Part shown: positions 24,118 through 32,468 of the stretch, in pieces | How the letters are laid out: every line of letters starts with the position of its first letter | Numbering within the stretch: the first letter of the stretch is position 1 | Source: Candidatus Aerophobota bacterium | GTDB taxonomy: Bacteria; Aerophobota; Aerophobia; Aerophobales; B3-G15 | Reading direction: 5' to 3' | DNA: 33,458 nt | NCBI GenBank assembly: GCA_030615365.1 | Contig: JAUWZM010000025.1 | Location: forward strand, 1 to 33,458 | Notes under the pieces: generated by a model | Database searches by the model: none | Told to the model about the DNA's origin: nothing | What the model saw: the letters and a program-made list of their open reading frames with translations, nothing else | Translations under genes and position numbers: made by a program

Positions 24118-25419
24118 ATGAGATCTCCTGTAAAAATTAGGGATTTAACTAACGAAGAATACCAAAGGATAATCGAAAGGTCCCGGAAAAGGTTCACACA
24201 AATTTTATCCGAAATTGTTCCTATAATTGAACAGGTAAAAGAGAAAGGAGATGAAGCAGTTTTAAAATTTACTCGTAAGTTTGATGAGGTAGTGTTATCC
24301 TTAGAGCAGATTCGGATAAAAGAAGAAAAGATTAAAGAGGCTTACCGACAGGTCTCCCCCCAGCTCATTCGATCTTTAAGGAAAATGAAGGAGCAGATTG
24401 AGGATTTTCATAAACACCAGATAAGAAGAGATTATATTCTTGAAAAGAGTTTATCTGGTAGAAAGGAGGCTTCCTATACTTTAGGAGAGAGGTTTGTCCC
24501 TGTGAAAAGAGCAGCAGTGTATGTTCCTGGGGGAAAAGCTAATTATCCATCCACAGCTATAATGGGGGTTGTTCCAGCCAAATTAGCTAACGTGTCAGAG
24601 ATAATAGTTGTCAGTCCTCCAGAAGTTCCACCTTCTATAATCGTAGCTTCTGACATAGCCGGTGCAGACCTTTTAATTAATGTAGGAGGTCCCCAGGCAA
24701 TTGCTGCTCTTGCCTATGGTACTCAGATGATTCCCAGAGTGGATATGGTTGTAGGTCCCGGAAATATTTATGTTACCGAAGCTAAATCTTATTTGGCTTC
24801 CTTGGGAGAGGTTGGTATAGATTGTCCAGCTGGTCCCAGCGAGGTTCTCATTATAACCGATGATTCAGCTAATCCTATTCACATTGCCTGGGATATAATA
24901 GCTCAGGCTGAGCATGATGAGAATGCGTGCTCTGTTTTAGTGACTACTTCTGAAAAATTAGCAAGTGAAGTGTCCGAAAGGTTAAAAAAACTGATTCCCA
25001 CTGCATTGAGAAAAGCTATAATTCAGAGGTCATTGGACAGCTACGGCGCTATTTTAATTGTTTCTCATATAGATGAGGCAATCCAATTTGCCAATGATTT
25101 TTCTCCTGAGCACCTGGAAATAATTACTGATAACCCCGACAAAGTTTTATCTCAAATAACTAATGCTGGTTCTGTTTTTCTTGGTCCATTCTCTCCTGTA
25201 GCTGCTGGAGATTACTTTAGTGGGACAAATCACATCCTGCCTACAGGTTCTTCGGCTAAATTCTTCTCCGGACTTTCCGTAGAAACTTTTCTCAAGAGAA
25301 TAACCTATCAGAAAATTTCTCCTGAGGCTTTAAAATTAATGGAAAAAGATATTGCCAATCTTGCCAGGGAAGAGGGTTATCAGGCTCATCTTAGTTCTAT
25401 TCAGGTTCGCCTTCCCTGA
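24118..25419 (+). CDS. hisD: Histidinol dehydrogenase
   Basis: HisD carries out the last two steps of histidine synthesis, oxidising L-histidinol to histidine with NAD. The 433 residues match the family. VPGGKANYPS is at 136-145, IDCPAGPSEVLI around 234-245, AEHDENA at 264-270, FSPEHLEI carries a catalytic Glu-His pair, and GDYFSGTNHILPT is near the C-terminus. Other his genes are absent, so it is isolated here. The RBS (GGGGTG) is weak. Its upstream region is the right end of the RAYT cassette, so its expression must come from within or through the cassette. Confidence 0.96.
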   Translation: MRSPVKIRDLTNEEYQRIIERSRKRFTQILSEIVPIIEQVKEKGDEAVLKFTRKFDEVVLSLEQIRIKEEKIKEAYRQVSPQLIRSLRKMKEQIEDFHKHQIRRDYILEKSLSGRKEASYTLGERFVPVKRAAVYVPGGKANYPSTAIMGVVPAKLANVSEIIVVSPPEVPPSIIVASDIAGADLLINVGGPQAIAALAYGTQMIPRVDMVVGPGNIYVTEAKSYLASLGEVGIDCPAGPSEVLIITDDSANPIHIAWDIIAQAEHDENACSVLVTTSEKLASEVSERLKKLIPTALRKAIIQRSLDSYGAILIVSHIDEAIQFANDFSPEHLEIITDNPDKVLSQITNAGSVFLGPFSPVAAGDYFSGTNHILPTGSSAKFFSGLSVETFLKRITYQKISPEALKLMEKDIANLAREEGYQAHLSSIQVRLP

Positions 25420-25616
25420 GGTCTATGAATTTATGATTTTGACTCGCTGTCGAAGGGCATTACCTGAAGGAGCATTGATGATCTACCTTAACGAAGTCTC
25501 TGAGTGGAGGAAAGAGAAAAATTTGGGTTTGAGTAGCAAAGTGACGAGTTTAAATTTTTCCCGAAGATGAGGAAGCCGAGCAGAGATAATTCAGGGAGCA
25601 TCCCCAGCAAGGGAGG

Positions 25617-25645
25617 GGAAGCCCGAGGCTTCCTTGATTATTTTT
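25617..25645 (+). terminator. Rho-independent terminator after hisD
   Basis: GGAAGCC (25617-25623) / GGCTTCC (25627-25633) with a 3-nt loop is followed by TTGATTATTTTTT. It lies 198 bp after the hisD stop. The intervening stretch 25420-25616 shows no gene or riboswitch consensus that I recognise. The terminator tail overlaps the -35 of the next promoter. Confidence 0.7.
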
Positions 25646-25662
25646 TAGTATTCAGCTATTAT
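25634..25662 (+). promoter_or_regulatory. Promoter of the SprA-like gene, predicted leaderless
   Basis: TTGATT (25634-25639), a 17-bp spacer and TATTAT (25657-25662) place transcription start at or within two bases of the ATG at 25670. There is no Shine-Dalgarno sequence. Confidence 0.5.
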
Positions 25663-25669
25663 ACAGATT

Positions 25670-28600
25670 ATGAGAGCAAAATTACCTAAATTTTTTGGTT
25701 TGGTCATGTTTTTTCTGTTTTTCTTTACTTTTTTGCCCGCTTACTCGCAGGGGGATCTCTGGGAAGTAACCCAGGAAAAGTTTTACTTTGGCCCCTATGT
25801 GTATCGACTTTCCCCTGAGGGGAAAGTCGATTTCTCCCCACCTTCTTCTTTTAAATCAGATATAATTGATACCAGCTTTCTCGGGAAATCCTACCTTACA
25901 GTGAGAGGAAGGAAAACCATACAGATAAAGTATACGTACTTTCATTATCTTGATCCTCAAACTCAGGAACAGAAAGAAAAATCAACCTCTACAACTGATA
26001 TAGAACAAAAGCTCCAGTTAAAAGTAAAGGGAAAAATTGGCGATAGAATATCTGTAAATGTTGATTATGATGATACTGCTCCCCGTACTGAACAGCAGAA
26101 AATCCATGTAACCTACAAAGGGGGGAAAGATGATATTATTCAGGAAGTAGCTCTTGGAGATTTGAGATTGGCCATTCCCAGGACTGAGTTTGTTTCCCAT
26201 TCAGAGAGTGTCTTTGGCGCCAGAGTGAAGGCTAAATCTGGAGATTTTCATCTGATGGGAATAGGTAGTGTAACGAAAGGGGTTTATGAAACTAAAACCT
26301 TTACGGGGAAAACTACTTCTGAGGAAAAGAATATTTCTGATACCGGTTATTTTAAAAAAAAGTATTTCAAACTTTACTTCGATCAGGATTATCCTCCGGA
26401 TAAATTTGGCAACCCTTCTTTTTCTTATACCTCTGGAAGTGCTGAAATCTGGATCGATGATCAGGACAGGGCAAGCGATATATCGGGATTTACGGTAGAG
26501 ATGACTGTGGAGCCTATTTCTGGAGATATTGCTTACACAGGATGGTTTGACCGCCAGTATCTTGGTCAGGATTACTCTGTGAACTATAAGGAGGGAGTGA
26601 TAAATTTTTATAAAAGCATAGGCGATCAATTTGTTATAGCCGTTAGGTACAAGGATAACAATGGTAACTATCGCCCCGACCCCGGGACTGGCTATACATA
26701 CCATATGATTAGAAAAGGCCCTGATCCTCTTTATGATGTATACGGAATTAATAATCGCTATTATTTAGGTTCTCAGAAGATAAATCAGGATGATTTTATA
26801 TTTAAAATTAAGGATTTATCAGGGAATGTCGTCTATGATTGGGCGACTCGAGATACTGAACCTTCTTCTTATGAGGTTCGCATAGACTTTGATTTTGGTA
26901 TAGCCAGGGTTATCAATCCTACTTCTTCAGGGACTTACTATAGACCCTTTCCTGATGCCTATCCCCCCACATTTTATCATCGTTATACCTTGTATACTGC
27001 GTACTCTCACGCAATTGATGCGTACTTTCTTCGTCCCGATGTTGTTCTTGGAAGCGAGAGAATTTACCTTGATGGAAAACTCTTAGTCCGTGATGAGGAT
27101 TATATAATTGATTACGCCTCTGGATTTCTTAGCTTTGTTGATCCCGGTCGAATAACTTCTACTACTGAGATAAGGGTAGAGTATGAGTATTCACCCTTTT
27201 TTGGAGGTCAGGCTACTCTTTTAGGAGCACGATTAGAATTTATTCCGAGTGAAAAGTTCCTTGGGCTATCTAACTTTTATCTTGGCTCTACGTTTCTTTC
27301 TCAATCTGCTCCCAGGGCTGCAGAAGTGCCAAAGGTTGATTCATCCCCTATATCTCAAGAAGTAATGGAGATAGATACTCATTTCAGCCTTCATGCCAAT
27401 TTAGGTGACAGATTTCCCATCGATATTTCCTTTTCTGCAGAGGTGGCTCAAAGCACCTTTAATCCTAACACATTTGGAAAGGCAATGCTGGAAGATTTTG
27501 CCTCAGCCAGAGTGGAAGATGAGGTACCTTTGAATGAAGATAGCTGGCAGCTGTCGAGCAATCCGGGGCAAGAACCCTCAAAAAGAGATGAAATTCAGAT
27601 TTCTGATACAGAAATTAAGGGAGATAAGGTTAATCCAATATGGAGTGAGGATGAAATAAGAATTCTTGATTTAGCATATGATTTTACTTCTGCAAGCTGG
27701 GATTCAGTGGTTTGTTCTCTTTCTCCTGTAGGCAAAGATTACACTGATATGAAATATCTTGAGATCTGGATAAAGGAGATACCATCTGAGGCTACTGTTC
27801 ATTTTGATTTAGGATTGGTAAATGAGGATACTAATGGTAATGGTGAACTTGATACCGAGGATAAAAATGGAGATGGTGTTCTCAACCCAGGAGAGGATAC
27901 TAATGGTAATGGTGAACTTGATACCGAGGATCTTAATGGCAATGGAGTGTTGGATACAGATGAAAATTATTCTACTTATAATCTGTCTGACTATGTTCCT
28001 GAAAAACCCGATCCTGCTGCCGAATGGTGCAAATACACTATCCCTTTAAATGATGCAGGCAATTGGGATTTGGTAAAATACCTCATTAAGCATGTTCGGA
28101 TATGGATTACTGGCTACGGAAAAGATACAGTAATGCTTGCTAAAATTAGTGCCTCAGGTAATCTTTGGGAGAAAAAGGATGTAGATGTGAGGGGGGTAAA
28201 TAACTACGATGATATTGATTTTCCCGATCCCCTTGAAGAAAGTTCCGAGTTTCGTAGCTACTATAGGGAGATGTATGGAACTATTCAAACCTCAGAGGGA
28301 AAGTATAGAAAGGTATCAGCTATCTCCATATCAGGGGAAACCGGTTATATTCAAGAAACTTTCCTCGCCCCTAAGGATCTTTCTGACTATCGTCAAATTA
28401 ATCTTTGGCTATATAGAGAATATGGAGATGGAGAATTTTATCTTCGTTTTGGCTCTGATGCAGATGTTAACTACTATGAGTATAGTTACCCCCTATCTTC
28501 TCAATCTACTAAAGCTTGGGTAAATATTCAAATTCCCTTTCCTGACTTAACCTCTGAAGGAAATCCAATTTTTAACGATATAAACCAGGTAAGATTGGGA

Positions 28601-30601
28601 ATAAGGGGACTGGCCGCTCACATATACATAGATGATATATACTTGAGCGATGTTTATGGAAAGGAGGGACGAGCCCAGCGTTATTCAGCGAAAGCAAATT
28701 TTTCAAAGTACTTATCTCTTACTGGTGATCATAGAAAAGTTGATTCATCCTTTAATATAATAGGTGCATCTCCTACCAATCAAGAGCTTGAGATAAAACG
28801 CTGGGGAGCAGAGCTTAATCTTATCTCTTCTCTGCCTGTCTTTTATGAGAATCTGGAAAAATCTACCCGGAATATGATTGTTGAGAAGACTACTTTAGAA
28901 GAAGTGGCACAAACTAGCCTATTAGAAAAATCTGAAGTGTACAAAGCTGAGTTTAATTTTATCTCTTTCCTGCCCATTTCTTATAGAAATCTGGAAAAAT
29001 ATACCGTTAAAGAGACTACGTTAGAAGGGGCGACAAAAACTCACCGATCAGAAAAATCTGAAGTGTACAAAGCAGAGCTTAACCTTATCTCTTTCCTGCC
29101 TATTGCTTATCAGTTATCAAAGGAATCCATCCATTCTATAACTGAGGAAACTACTTACCAGGAGGACAAAGAGTTAAAAGAAACTAAATCCTATAAAATT
29201 GGATTTCGTCTTCCTTCTTACCCTAAGTTACTATTTGAGGGATTTAATTCTCTTGCCCGCTATCCAATTAGGGATAATCCGGAAAGAATTACCAAGGATT
29301 CCCACAAGCTTTCCCTCGATTACAAGATTCCTATTAAGTTTTTTATATTACCCACAGATATCTCTTCTTCCTATCAGCTAATTACAACCAAAACCGAAGT
29401 TGAATCCAAACCCTTAATTCAAGAGATAACTAAAAAGGGAAGCATTACTCTTCCCTTTCGTCCGGCTCAAAACTTTAACTTTGATGTGAGTTTTTCTCAA
29501 ATTGATACCAATCAGGAAGAGGAAGGGGAAGAAAAACCAAAATACAGAGGAAGATCTCTTAGCGTCCATTCCAGACTTAGTCTTTTTCGACTCTCCCCCA
29601 AGATGGAATACAAGGGAACCTGCATTGAGGATAATTTTTCCTCCACCGCTCCCTTTGAAAGAAAGGTATCCGCTAATTCCAAGTTTTCCTTATCTCTTCC
29701 TTTTCGCTGGAAGACCTTCTTTAAAGACCCTAAAATTCTTGAGAGCTTGTCTTACTATTCCAGCTACACCATAGAGAAGCAATTAATTTATGAGAATACT
29801 ACTACCACTTTTGATTTTTTTAGTCAGGTAGGATTAAAGGATATTCATATCAAAGACGGAAATGATAAGCTCAATCTTAAAAAGAGGAGTTTTTCTCTGC
29901 GTCAAACCTGGAAACCTTTTAATTTTTTGAGCACTAACCTTGAGTATGGAAACGTAGAAAATGATGAAGTGAAGGAGGGAGCTCCCCTTTTCGTGACGGT
30001 AAAAAGCTGGCCAGTGGGCAGTTTTAGCTTTGATCTTAACTCTACTCCTCTAATTGATGGAGTTTCCCGTTCTCTTTTTTCTTCATCACATCTTTTACTA
30101 AAATATACTAAAAAAGAAACGGTCAAAAGAGATATTTCTACTGTTATTACTCAACAGCCTTCCATTGCCTGGAAAATAGCATTTAAAAAACCAAAGAGCC
30201 TTTCCTCTACTTTTACTTACGAATCTACCAGGGGTGAGGAGAAACTTTACGGAGAAGTGGGGAAAATTCATAGTTTTTCCTCTAATTATGGGTTAAAATT
30301 TGACTATTATGCTTATCTACCATGGGGAGTAAAGATTCCTCTCATCAGCCAGATAGTAAATTTTAAAAATGAGATTCATCTTTCTGCTTCTCTATCTCGG
30401 GAGTTAAAACAAAAGGAGGTAGCTCTAAAAAAATCTGAGGATAAGGAGACCTGGAAGCTTGCTATTCATATTGCTTACAAGATGATGGAAAATATTAATA
30501 TGAAATTGGGACTGGAGGGAAGTTATTTTAAGGATAGAGTAGAGGTAGGGGAGGATTATTATAGTTTGGGAGGCTCTATTTACGTAGAGATAAAATTTTG
30601 A
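25670..30601 (+). CDS. Very large SprA-like outer-membrane protein
   Basis: A 1643-residue secreted protein. Residues 1-27 are a signal peptide ending AYS-QG. Residues about 60-300 resemble the N-terminal region of SprA/Sov, the type IX secretion translocon of Bacteroidota. Shared features are a TVRGRKTIQIKY-like strand, KLQLKVKGKIGDRISVNVDYD, YKGGKDDIIQEVALGDLRL and SESVFGARVKAKSGDFHLMG. A Ca-binding-type Asp/Asn/Gly repeat lies at about 719-768, and three related segments of about 45 residues (each with an FISFLP- or LISSLP-like core) lie at about 1048-1150. The C-terminal half is alternating beta and ends VEIKF, the terminal Phe expected of barrels inserted by BAM. It is shorter than Bacteroidota SprA (over 2000 residues). 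Whether it exports proteins is not shown. Confidence 0.7.
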   Translation: MRAKLPKFFGLVMFFLFFFTFLPAYSQGDLWEVTQEKFYFGPYVYRLSPEGKVDFSPPSSFKSDIIDTSFLGKSYLTVRGRKTIQIKYTYFHYLDPQTQEQKEKSTSTTDIEQKLQLKVKGKIGDRISVNVDYDDTAPRTEQQKIHVTYKGGKDDIIQEVALGDLRLAIPRTEFVSHSESVFGARVKAKSGDFHLMGIGSVTKGVYETKTFTGKTTSEEKNISDTGYFKKKYFKLYFDQDYPPDKFGNPSFSYTSGSAEIWIDDQDRASDISGFTVEMTVEPISGDIAYTGWFDRQYLGQDYSVNYKEGVINFYKSIGDQFVIAVRYKDNNGNYRPDPGTGYTYHMIRKGPDPLYDVYGINNRYYLGSQKINQDDFIFKIKDLSGNVVYDWATRDTEPSSYEVRIDFDFGIARVINPTSSGTYYRPFPDAYPPTFYHRYTLYTAYSHAIDAYFLRPDVVLGSERIYLDGKLLVRDEDYIIDYASGFLSFVDPGRITSTTEIRVEYEYSPFFGGQATLLGARLEFIPSEKFLGLSNFYLGSTFLSQSAPRAAEVPKVDSSPISQEVMEIDTHFSLHANLGDRFPIDISFSAEVAQSTFNPNTFGKAMLEDFASARVEDEVPLNEDSWQLSSNPGQEPSKRDEIQISDTEIKGDKVNPIWSEDEIRILDLAYDFTSASWDSVVCSLSPVGKDYTDMKYLEIWIKEIPSEATVHFDLGLVNEDTNGNGELDTEDKNGDGVLNPGEDTNGNGELDTEDLNGNGVLDTDENYSTYNLSDYVPEKPDPAAEWCKYTIPLNDAGNWDLVKYLIKHVRIWITGYGKDTVMLAKISASGNLWEKKDVDVRGVNNYDDIDFPDPLEESSEFRSYYREMYGTIQTSEGKYRKVSAISISGETGYIQETFLAPKDLSDYRQINLWLYREYGDGEFYLRFGSDADVNYYEYSYPLSSQSTKAWVNIQIPFPDLTSEGNPIFNDINQVRLGIRGLAAHIYIDDIYLSDVYGKEGRAQRYSAKANFSKYLSLTGDHRKVDSSFNIIGASPTNQELEIKRWGAELNLISSLPVFYENLEKSTRNMIVEKTTLEEVAQTSLLEKSEVYKAEFNFISFLPISYRNLEKYTVKETTLEGATKTHRSEKSEVYKAELNLISFLPIAYQLSKESIHSITEETTYQEDKELKETKSYKIGFRLPSYPKLLFEGFNSLARYPIRDNPERITKDSHKLSLDYKIPIKFFILPTDISSSYQLITTKTEVESKPLIQEITKKGSITLPFRPAQNFNFDVSFSQIDTNQEEEGEEKPKYRGRSLSVHSRLSLFRLSPKMEYKGTCIEDNFSSTAPFERKVSANSKFSLSLPFRWKTFFKDPKILESLSYYSSYTIEKQLIYENTTTTFDFFSQVGLKDIHIKDGNDKLNLKKRSFSLRQTWKPFNFLSTNLEYGNVENDEVKEGAPLFVTVKSWPVGSFSFDLNSTPLIDGVSRSLFSSSHLLLKYTKKETVKRDISTVITQQPSIAWKIAFKKPKSLSSTFTYESTRGEEKLYGEVGKIHSFSSNYGLKFDYYAYLPWGVKIPLISQIVNFKNEIHLSASLSRELKQKEVALKKSEDKETWKLAIHIAYKMMENINMKLGLEGSYFKDRVEVGEDYYSLGGSIYVEIKF
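27824..27931 (+). repeat. 39-bp exact direct repeat encoding acidic Ca-binding-like repeats
   Basis: Two identical 39-bp copies (27824-27862 and 27893-27931), 69 bp apart start to start, each encode EDTNGNGELDTED. Together with the intervening KNGDGVLNPG and the following LNGNGVLDTDEN they form dockerin or thrombospondin-3-like loops. Confidence 0.85.
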
Positions 30602-30602
30602 T

Positions 30603-30643
30603 GTAGCCGCAGGTTTTGACCTGCGTAACGTTTTTTCCTTGGG
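30603..30643 (+). terminator. REP hairpin acting as terminator of the SprA-like gene
   Basis: GTAG (30603-30606) starts one base after the TGA stop. The stem CGCAGGT/ACCTGCG (30608-30625, loop TTTG) is followed by TAACGTTTTTTCC. It is both a member of the GTAG REP set and a plausible intrinsic terminator. Confidence 0.7.
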
Positions 30644-30669
30644 TGGGGGAGTTCTCTCCTCAAAAAAAT

Positions 30670-30698
30670 TTGCAAAATCTTTTAATATTTGCTATAAT
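30670..30698 (+). promoter_or_regulatory. Predicted promoter in the 453-bp gap before the TPR gene
   Basis: TTGCAA (30670-30675), 17 bp, TATAAT (30693-30698). The transcript would start near 30705 and run through a hairpin, a possible small ORF and a purine-rich repeat before the TPR gene at 31055. Confidence 0.5.
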
Positions 30699-30711
30699 TA
30701 AAATAGATGTT

Positions 30712-30762
30712 TAGATTTATAGTATGTCAACTGTATACTTATAAGGTAGGGATATAAATCTA
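30712..30762 (+). other. Structured 5' leader: nested inverted repeat
   Basis: TAGATTTATA (30712-30721) pairs perfectly with TATAAATCTA (30753-30762), and AGTAT/ATACT (30721-30739) nests inside. It lies just after the predicted transcript start. No riboswitch family is recognised. Confidence 0.4.
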
Positions 30763-30797
30763 CTACTACAAGTAAAAAATAGCGAAAAGAAAGGCAA

Positions 30798-30919
30798 ATG
30801 GGGGGGGGCAAAAGGAAGTTCAAGAGATAAAAGTATCTCCTGCACAAAAACTCCCTCAAAAACCCCTTAAAAATGGATTTGAATTTGTTTCTATTATTAA
30901 CAGAGTGATAGCTCATTAA
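30798..30919 (+). pseudogene. Possible small ORF interrupted at a G9 tract
   Basis: An ATG at 30798-30800 runs directly into nine Gs (30800-30808). In the present frame it stops after ten codons. With one more G it would read on from KEVQEIKVSPAQK through PLKNGFEFVSIINRVIAH to a TAA at 30917-30919, about 40 residues. A purine-rich RBS-like GAAAGG lies upstream. No homology is recognised. It could be phase variable, broken or not a gene. Confidence 0.25.
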
Positions 30920-30964
30920 AGTTCTCCACCTGGGTAGAGGAGGCCAATATCATTTTCCTTTTTT

Positions 30965-31001
30965 CCTCTCTCCTTTGTGGGAGAGGATTAAGGTGAGGGG
31001 G
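30965..31001. repeat. Hairpin plus GATTAAGGTGAGGG repeat
   Basis: A CCTCTC-type stem closes on GGGAGAGG and is followed by ATTAAGGTGAGGGGG. A second copy of this layout lies at 33320-33353 (ATTAAGGTGGGGGTG). It sits upstream of the TPR gene. Confidence 0.55.
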
Positions 31002-31054
31002 AATATAAAACAAGGGGGGGTAATCATCTAACCTCCTGATTGGAAGCTCAACCT

Positions 31055-32176
31055 ATGGCAAAATACTACAGAAAAAAAACTCAGAATAAAAAGGTAACTT
31101 TGCTTAGCAAGATAATCCAGGGTATCATCGCCTCTTTTGTTGTAGGAATTATCATCCTTGCCTTTAGATCCCGAATCACCAGCATCCCTGTTGCTATGGT
31201 GGTTATAGGAGTAGGTGCCCTCATTGTATCTTTATTCTTGCACCCTTCTTATAAAGCTATCTATCACAGTTTAATATGCGCTGCCTGCTCAGGGTTAGTT
31301 TTACTTATCCTTACCCCTTTCATGGCTAACATCTCTCTTTTTGAAGGTTACAAAGCAGCAGTTGCGAAGAAATGGGACATTGCTATTAAAAACTACCAGA
31401 AAGCCCTAAAGTTTGATTCCCGTGATGGTGAGCTTAATTTTTACATCGGTTATGCGTATATGAAGAAAAAGGAGTATGATAAGGCTGGCTATCATTTTAA
31501 AAGATCTCTTGAAACTAAGCTTGACCCAAGTGCCTTTAATAATCTGGGAAATGTGTATCTTGAACAGGGAAAACTAGAAGAGGCTGAGCAGGCTTATAAA
31601 CAAGCTCTCTATTCTCAAGTATCCCGAATGTATTCCCTGAATAACTTGGGAGCTATATACCAGAAAACAGGTCGTCTCGATGAATCTTTGGCGATGTTTA
31701 GCCAGGCACTTGAGGCATCTCCTAAATACGATATAGCCAGAAAGAACCTGGAAGTAGTTATGAATCTCAAAAAAAAGTATGCCTATATAGAAAAGCGCTA
31801 TGGGAAGGATTTTTTAAGAAACTTTTTTACAGCCCAAAGCTACCTTCAGAAGGGGAGGAAGGCTCAGGCAAAAGAATTTTTTGCCAGGGCAAAAGCTCTT
31901 CTTTTAGAAAAGGATAAAGATATAGGCCCTGGTCAATCGGACTGGGATGAGATTCGACGCAACTTGAACTCCATCTCTCAGACTTACTCTATCGTGGGTA
32001 GCAATCTGGTTAGGCTTGGCGAGATTCAGGCGGCTATTTCCTTGTATGAGCATACCCTCAATTTAAAACCAGGTAATATCAAACAGCTTTATCAGTATAT
32101 TGCCTCTCTTTACATGAAAATTGATGAAAAAGAAAAAGCGGATAAAATGCTTGAAAAAGCCCGCTCTCTCAAGTAG
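31055..32176 (+). CDS. Membrane-anchored TPR protein
   Basis: The N-terminus has three hydrophobic segments (about residues 18-100 of the 373-residue product, e.g. IIQGIIASFVVGIIILAF and GLVLLILTPFMANI). A series of tetratricopeptide repeats follows (WDIAIKNYQKALKFDSRDGE, PSAFNNLGNVYLEQGKLEEA, YSLNNLGAIYQKTGRLDESL, and a last pair near the C-terminus). TPRs mediate protein-protein contact; no enzymatic domain is visible. The ATG at 31055 was chosen over an in-frame TTG at 31040 because GGAAG lies eight bases before it. The stop codon TAG is part of the GTAG of a REP element, so the REP borders or created the gene end. Confidence 0.75.
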   Translation: MAKYYRKKTQNKKVTLLSKIIQGIIASFVVGIIILAFRSRITSIPVAMVVIGVGALIVSLFLHPSYKAIYHSLICAACSGLVLLILTPFMANISLFEGYKAAVAKKWDIAIKNYQKALKFDSRDGELNFYIGYAYMKKKEYDKAGYHFKRSLETKLDPSAFNNLGNVYLEQGKLEEAEQAYKQALYSQVSRMYSLNNLGAIYQKTGRLDESLAMFSQALEASPKYDIARKNLEVVMNLKKKYAYIEKRYGKDFLRNFFTAQSYLQKGRKAQAKEFFARAKALLLEKDKDIGPGQSDWDEIRRNLNSISQTYSIVGSNLVRLGEIQAAISLYEHTLNLKPGNIKQLYQYIASLYMKIDEKEKADKMLEKARSLK

Positions 32177-32343
32177 CCGCAGGCTTTAGCCTGCATACTC
32201 AATCTTACTTTGTAGTGGTCAAGCTTGCTTGACATCTTTCCTGAGTTCCTTTCTCGAGTTGTAGCTTTCTTCAGTAGTAGCAGTCAAGCTTGCTTGACAT
32301 CTTTCTTTATTTTCCTTCTCTCCCTTCCCCTTGTGGGAAGGGA
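32173..32343 (+). repeat. Left copy of a ~170-bp compound REP repeat flanking vapBC
   Basis: Three GTAG hairpins lie in line. GTAG 32173-32176 leads into GCAGGC/GCCTGC (32179-32194, loop TTTA). GTAG 32212-32215 leads into GTCAAGC/GCTTGAC (32218-32233). GTAG 32277-32280 leads into GTCAAGC/GCTTGAC (32283-32298). A CTTCCCCTTGTGGGAAGGG hairpin follows. The order and linkers match 33129-33298 almost base for base. The first GTAG contains the TAG stop of the TPR gene. Confidence 0.85.
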
Positions 32344-32393
32344 TGTAAGAGGAGAGGGTTCCAGAGAATCTCCTCCTTCTGTCCTTGCCCCCC

Positions 32394-32421
32394 TTGACTT
32401 TTATCAATTTTGATGTATAAT
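32394..32421 (+). promoter_or_regulatory. vapBC promoter
   Basis: TTGACT (32394-32399), a 16-bp spacer and a perfect TATAAT (32416-32421) give a start near 32428, about 40 bases before vapB. Confidence 0.65.
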
Positions 32422-32424
32422 TAT

Positions 32425-32454
32425 TGTGCATAAAAATGTGATATTTTATACACA
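32425..32454 (+). promoter_or_regulatory. Probable VapB(C) operator
   Basis: TGTGCATAAAA (32425-32435) and TTTTATACACA (32444-32454) form an imperfect inverted repeat (10 of 11) that covers the transcription start. Position and symmetry fit autorepression by the VapBC complex, as known for this class. Confidence 0.55.
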
Positions 32455-32468
32455 AGAGGAAATAAGCA

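Noticed and set aside
25352..25570. 72-residue frame overlapping the end of hisD
   Set aside because: It overlaps conserved hisD codons, has no RBS and no recognisable family.
30698..30916. 72-residue minus-strand frame in the gap before the TPR gene
   Set aside because: It runs antisense through the predicted leader and the G tract, with composition typical of AT-rich non-coding DNA and no RBS.
32225..32413. Frames on both strands across the REP cluster before vapB
   Set aside because: They are translations of repeat hairpins and simple sequence, overlapping each other and the vapBC promoter.
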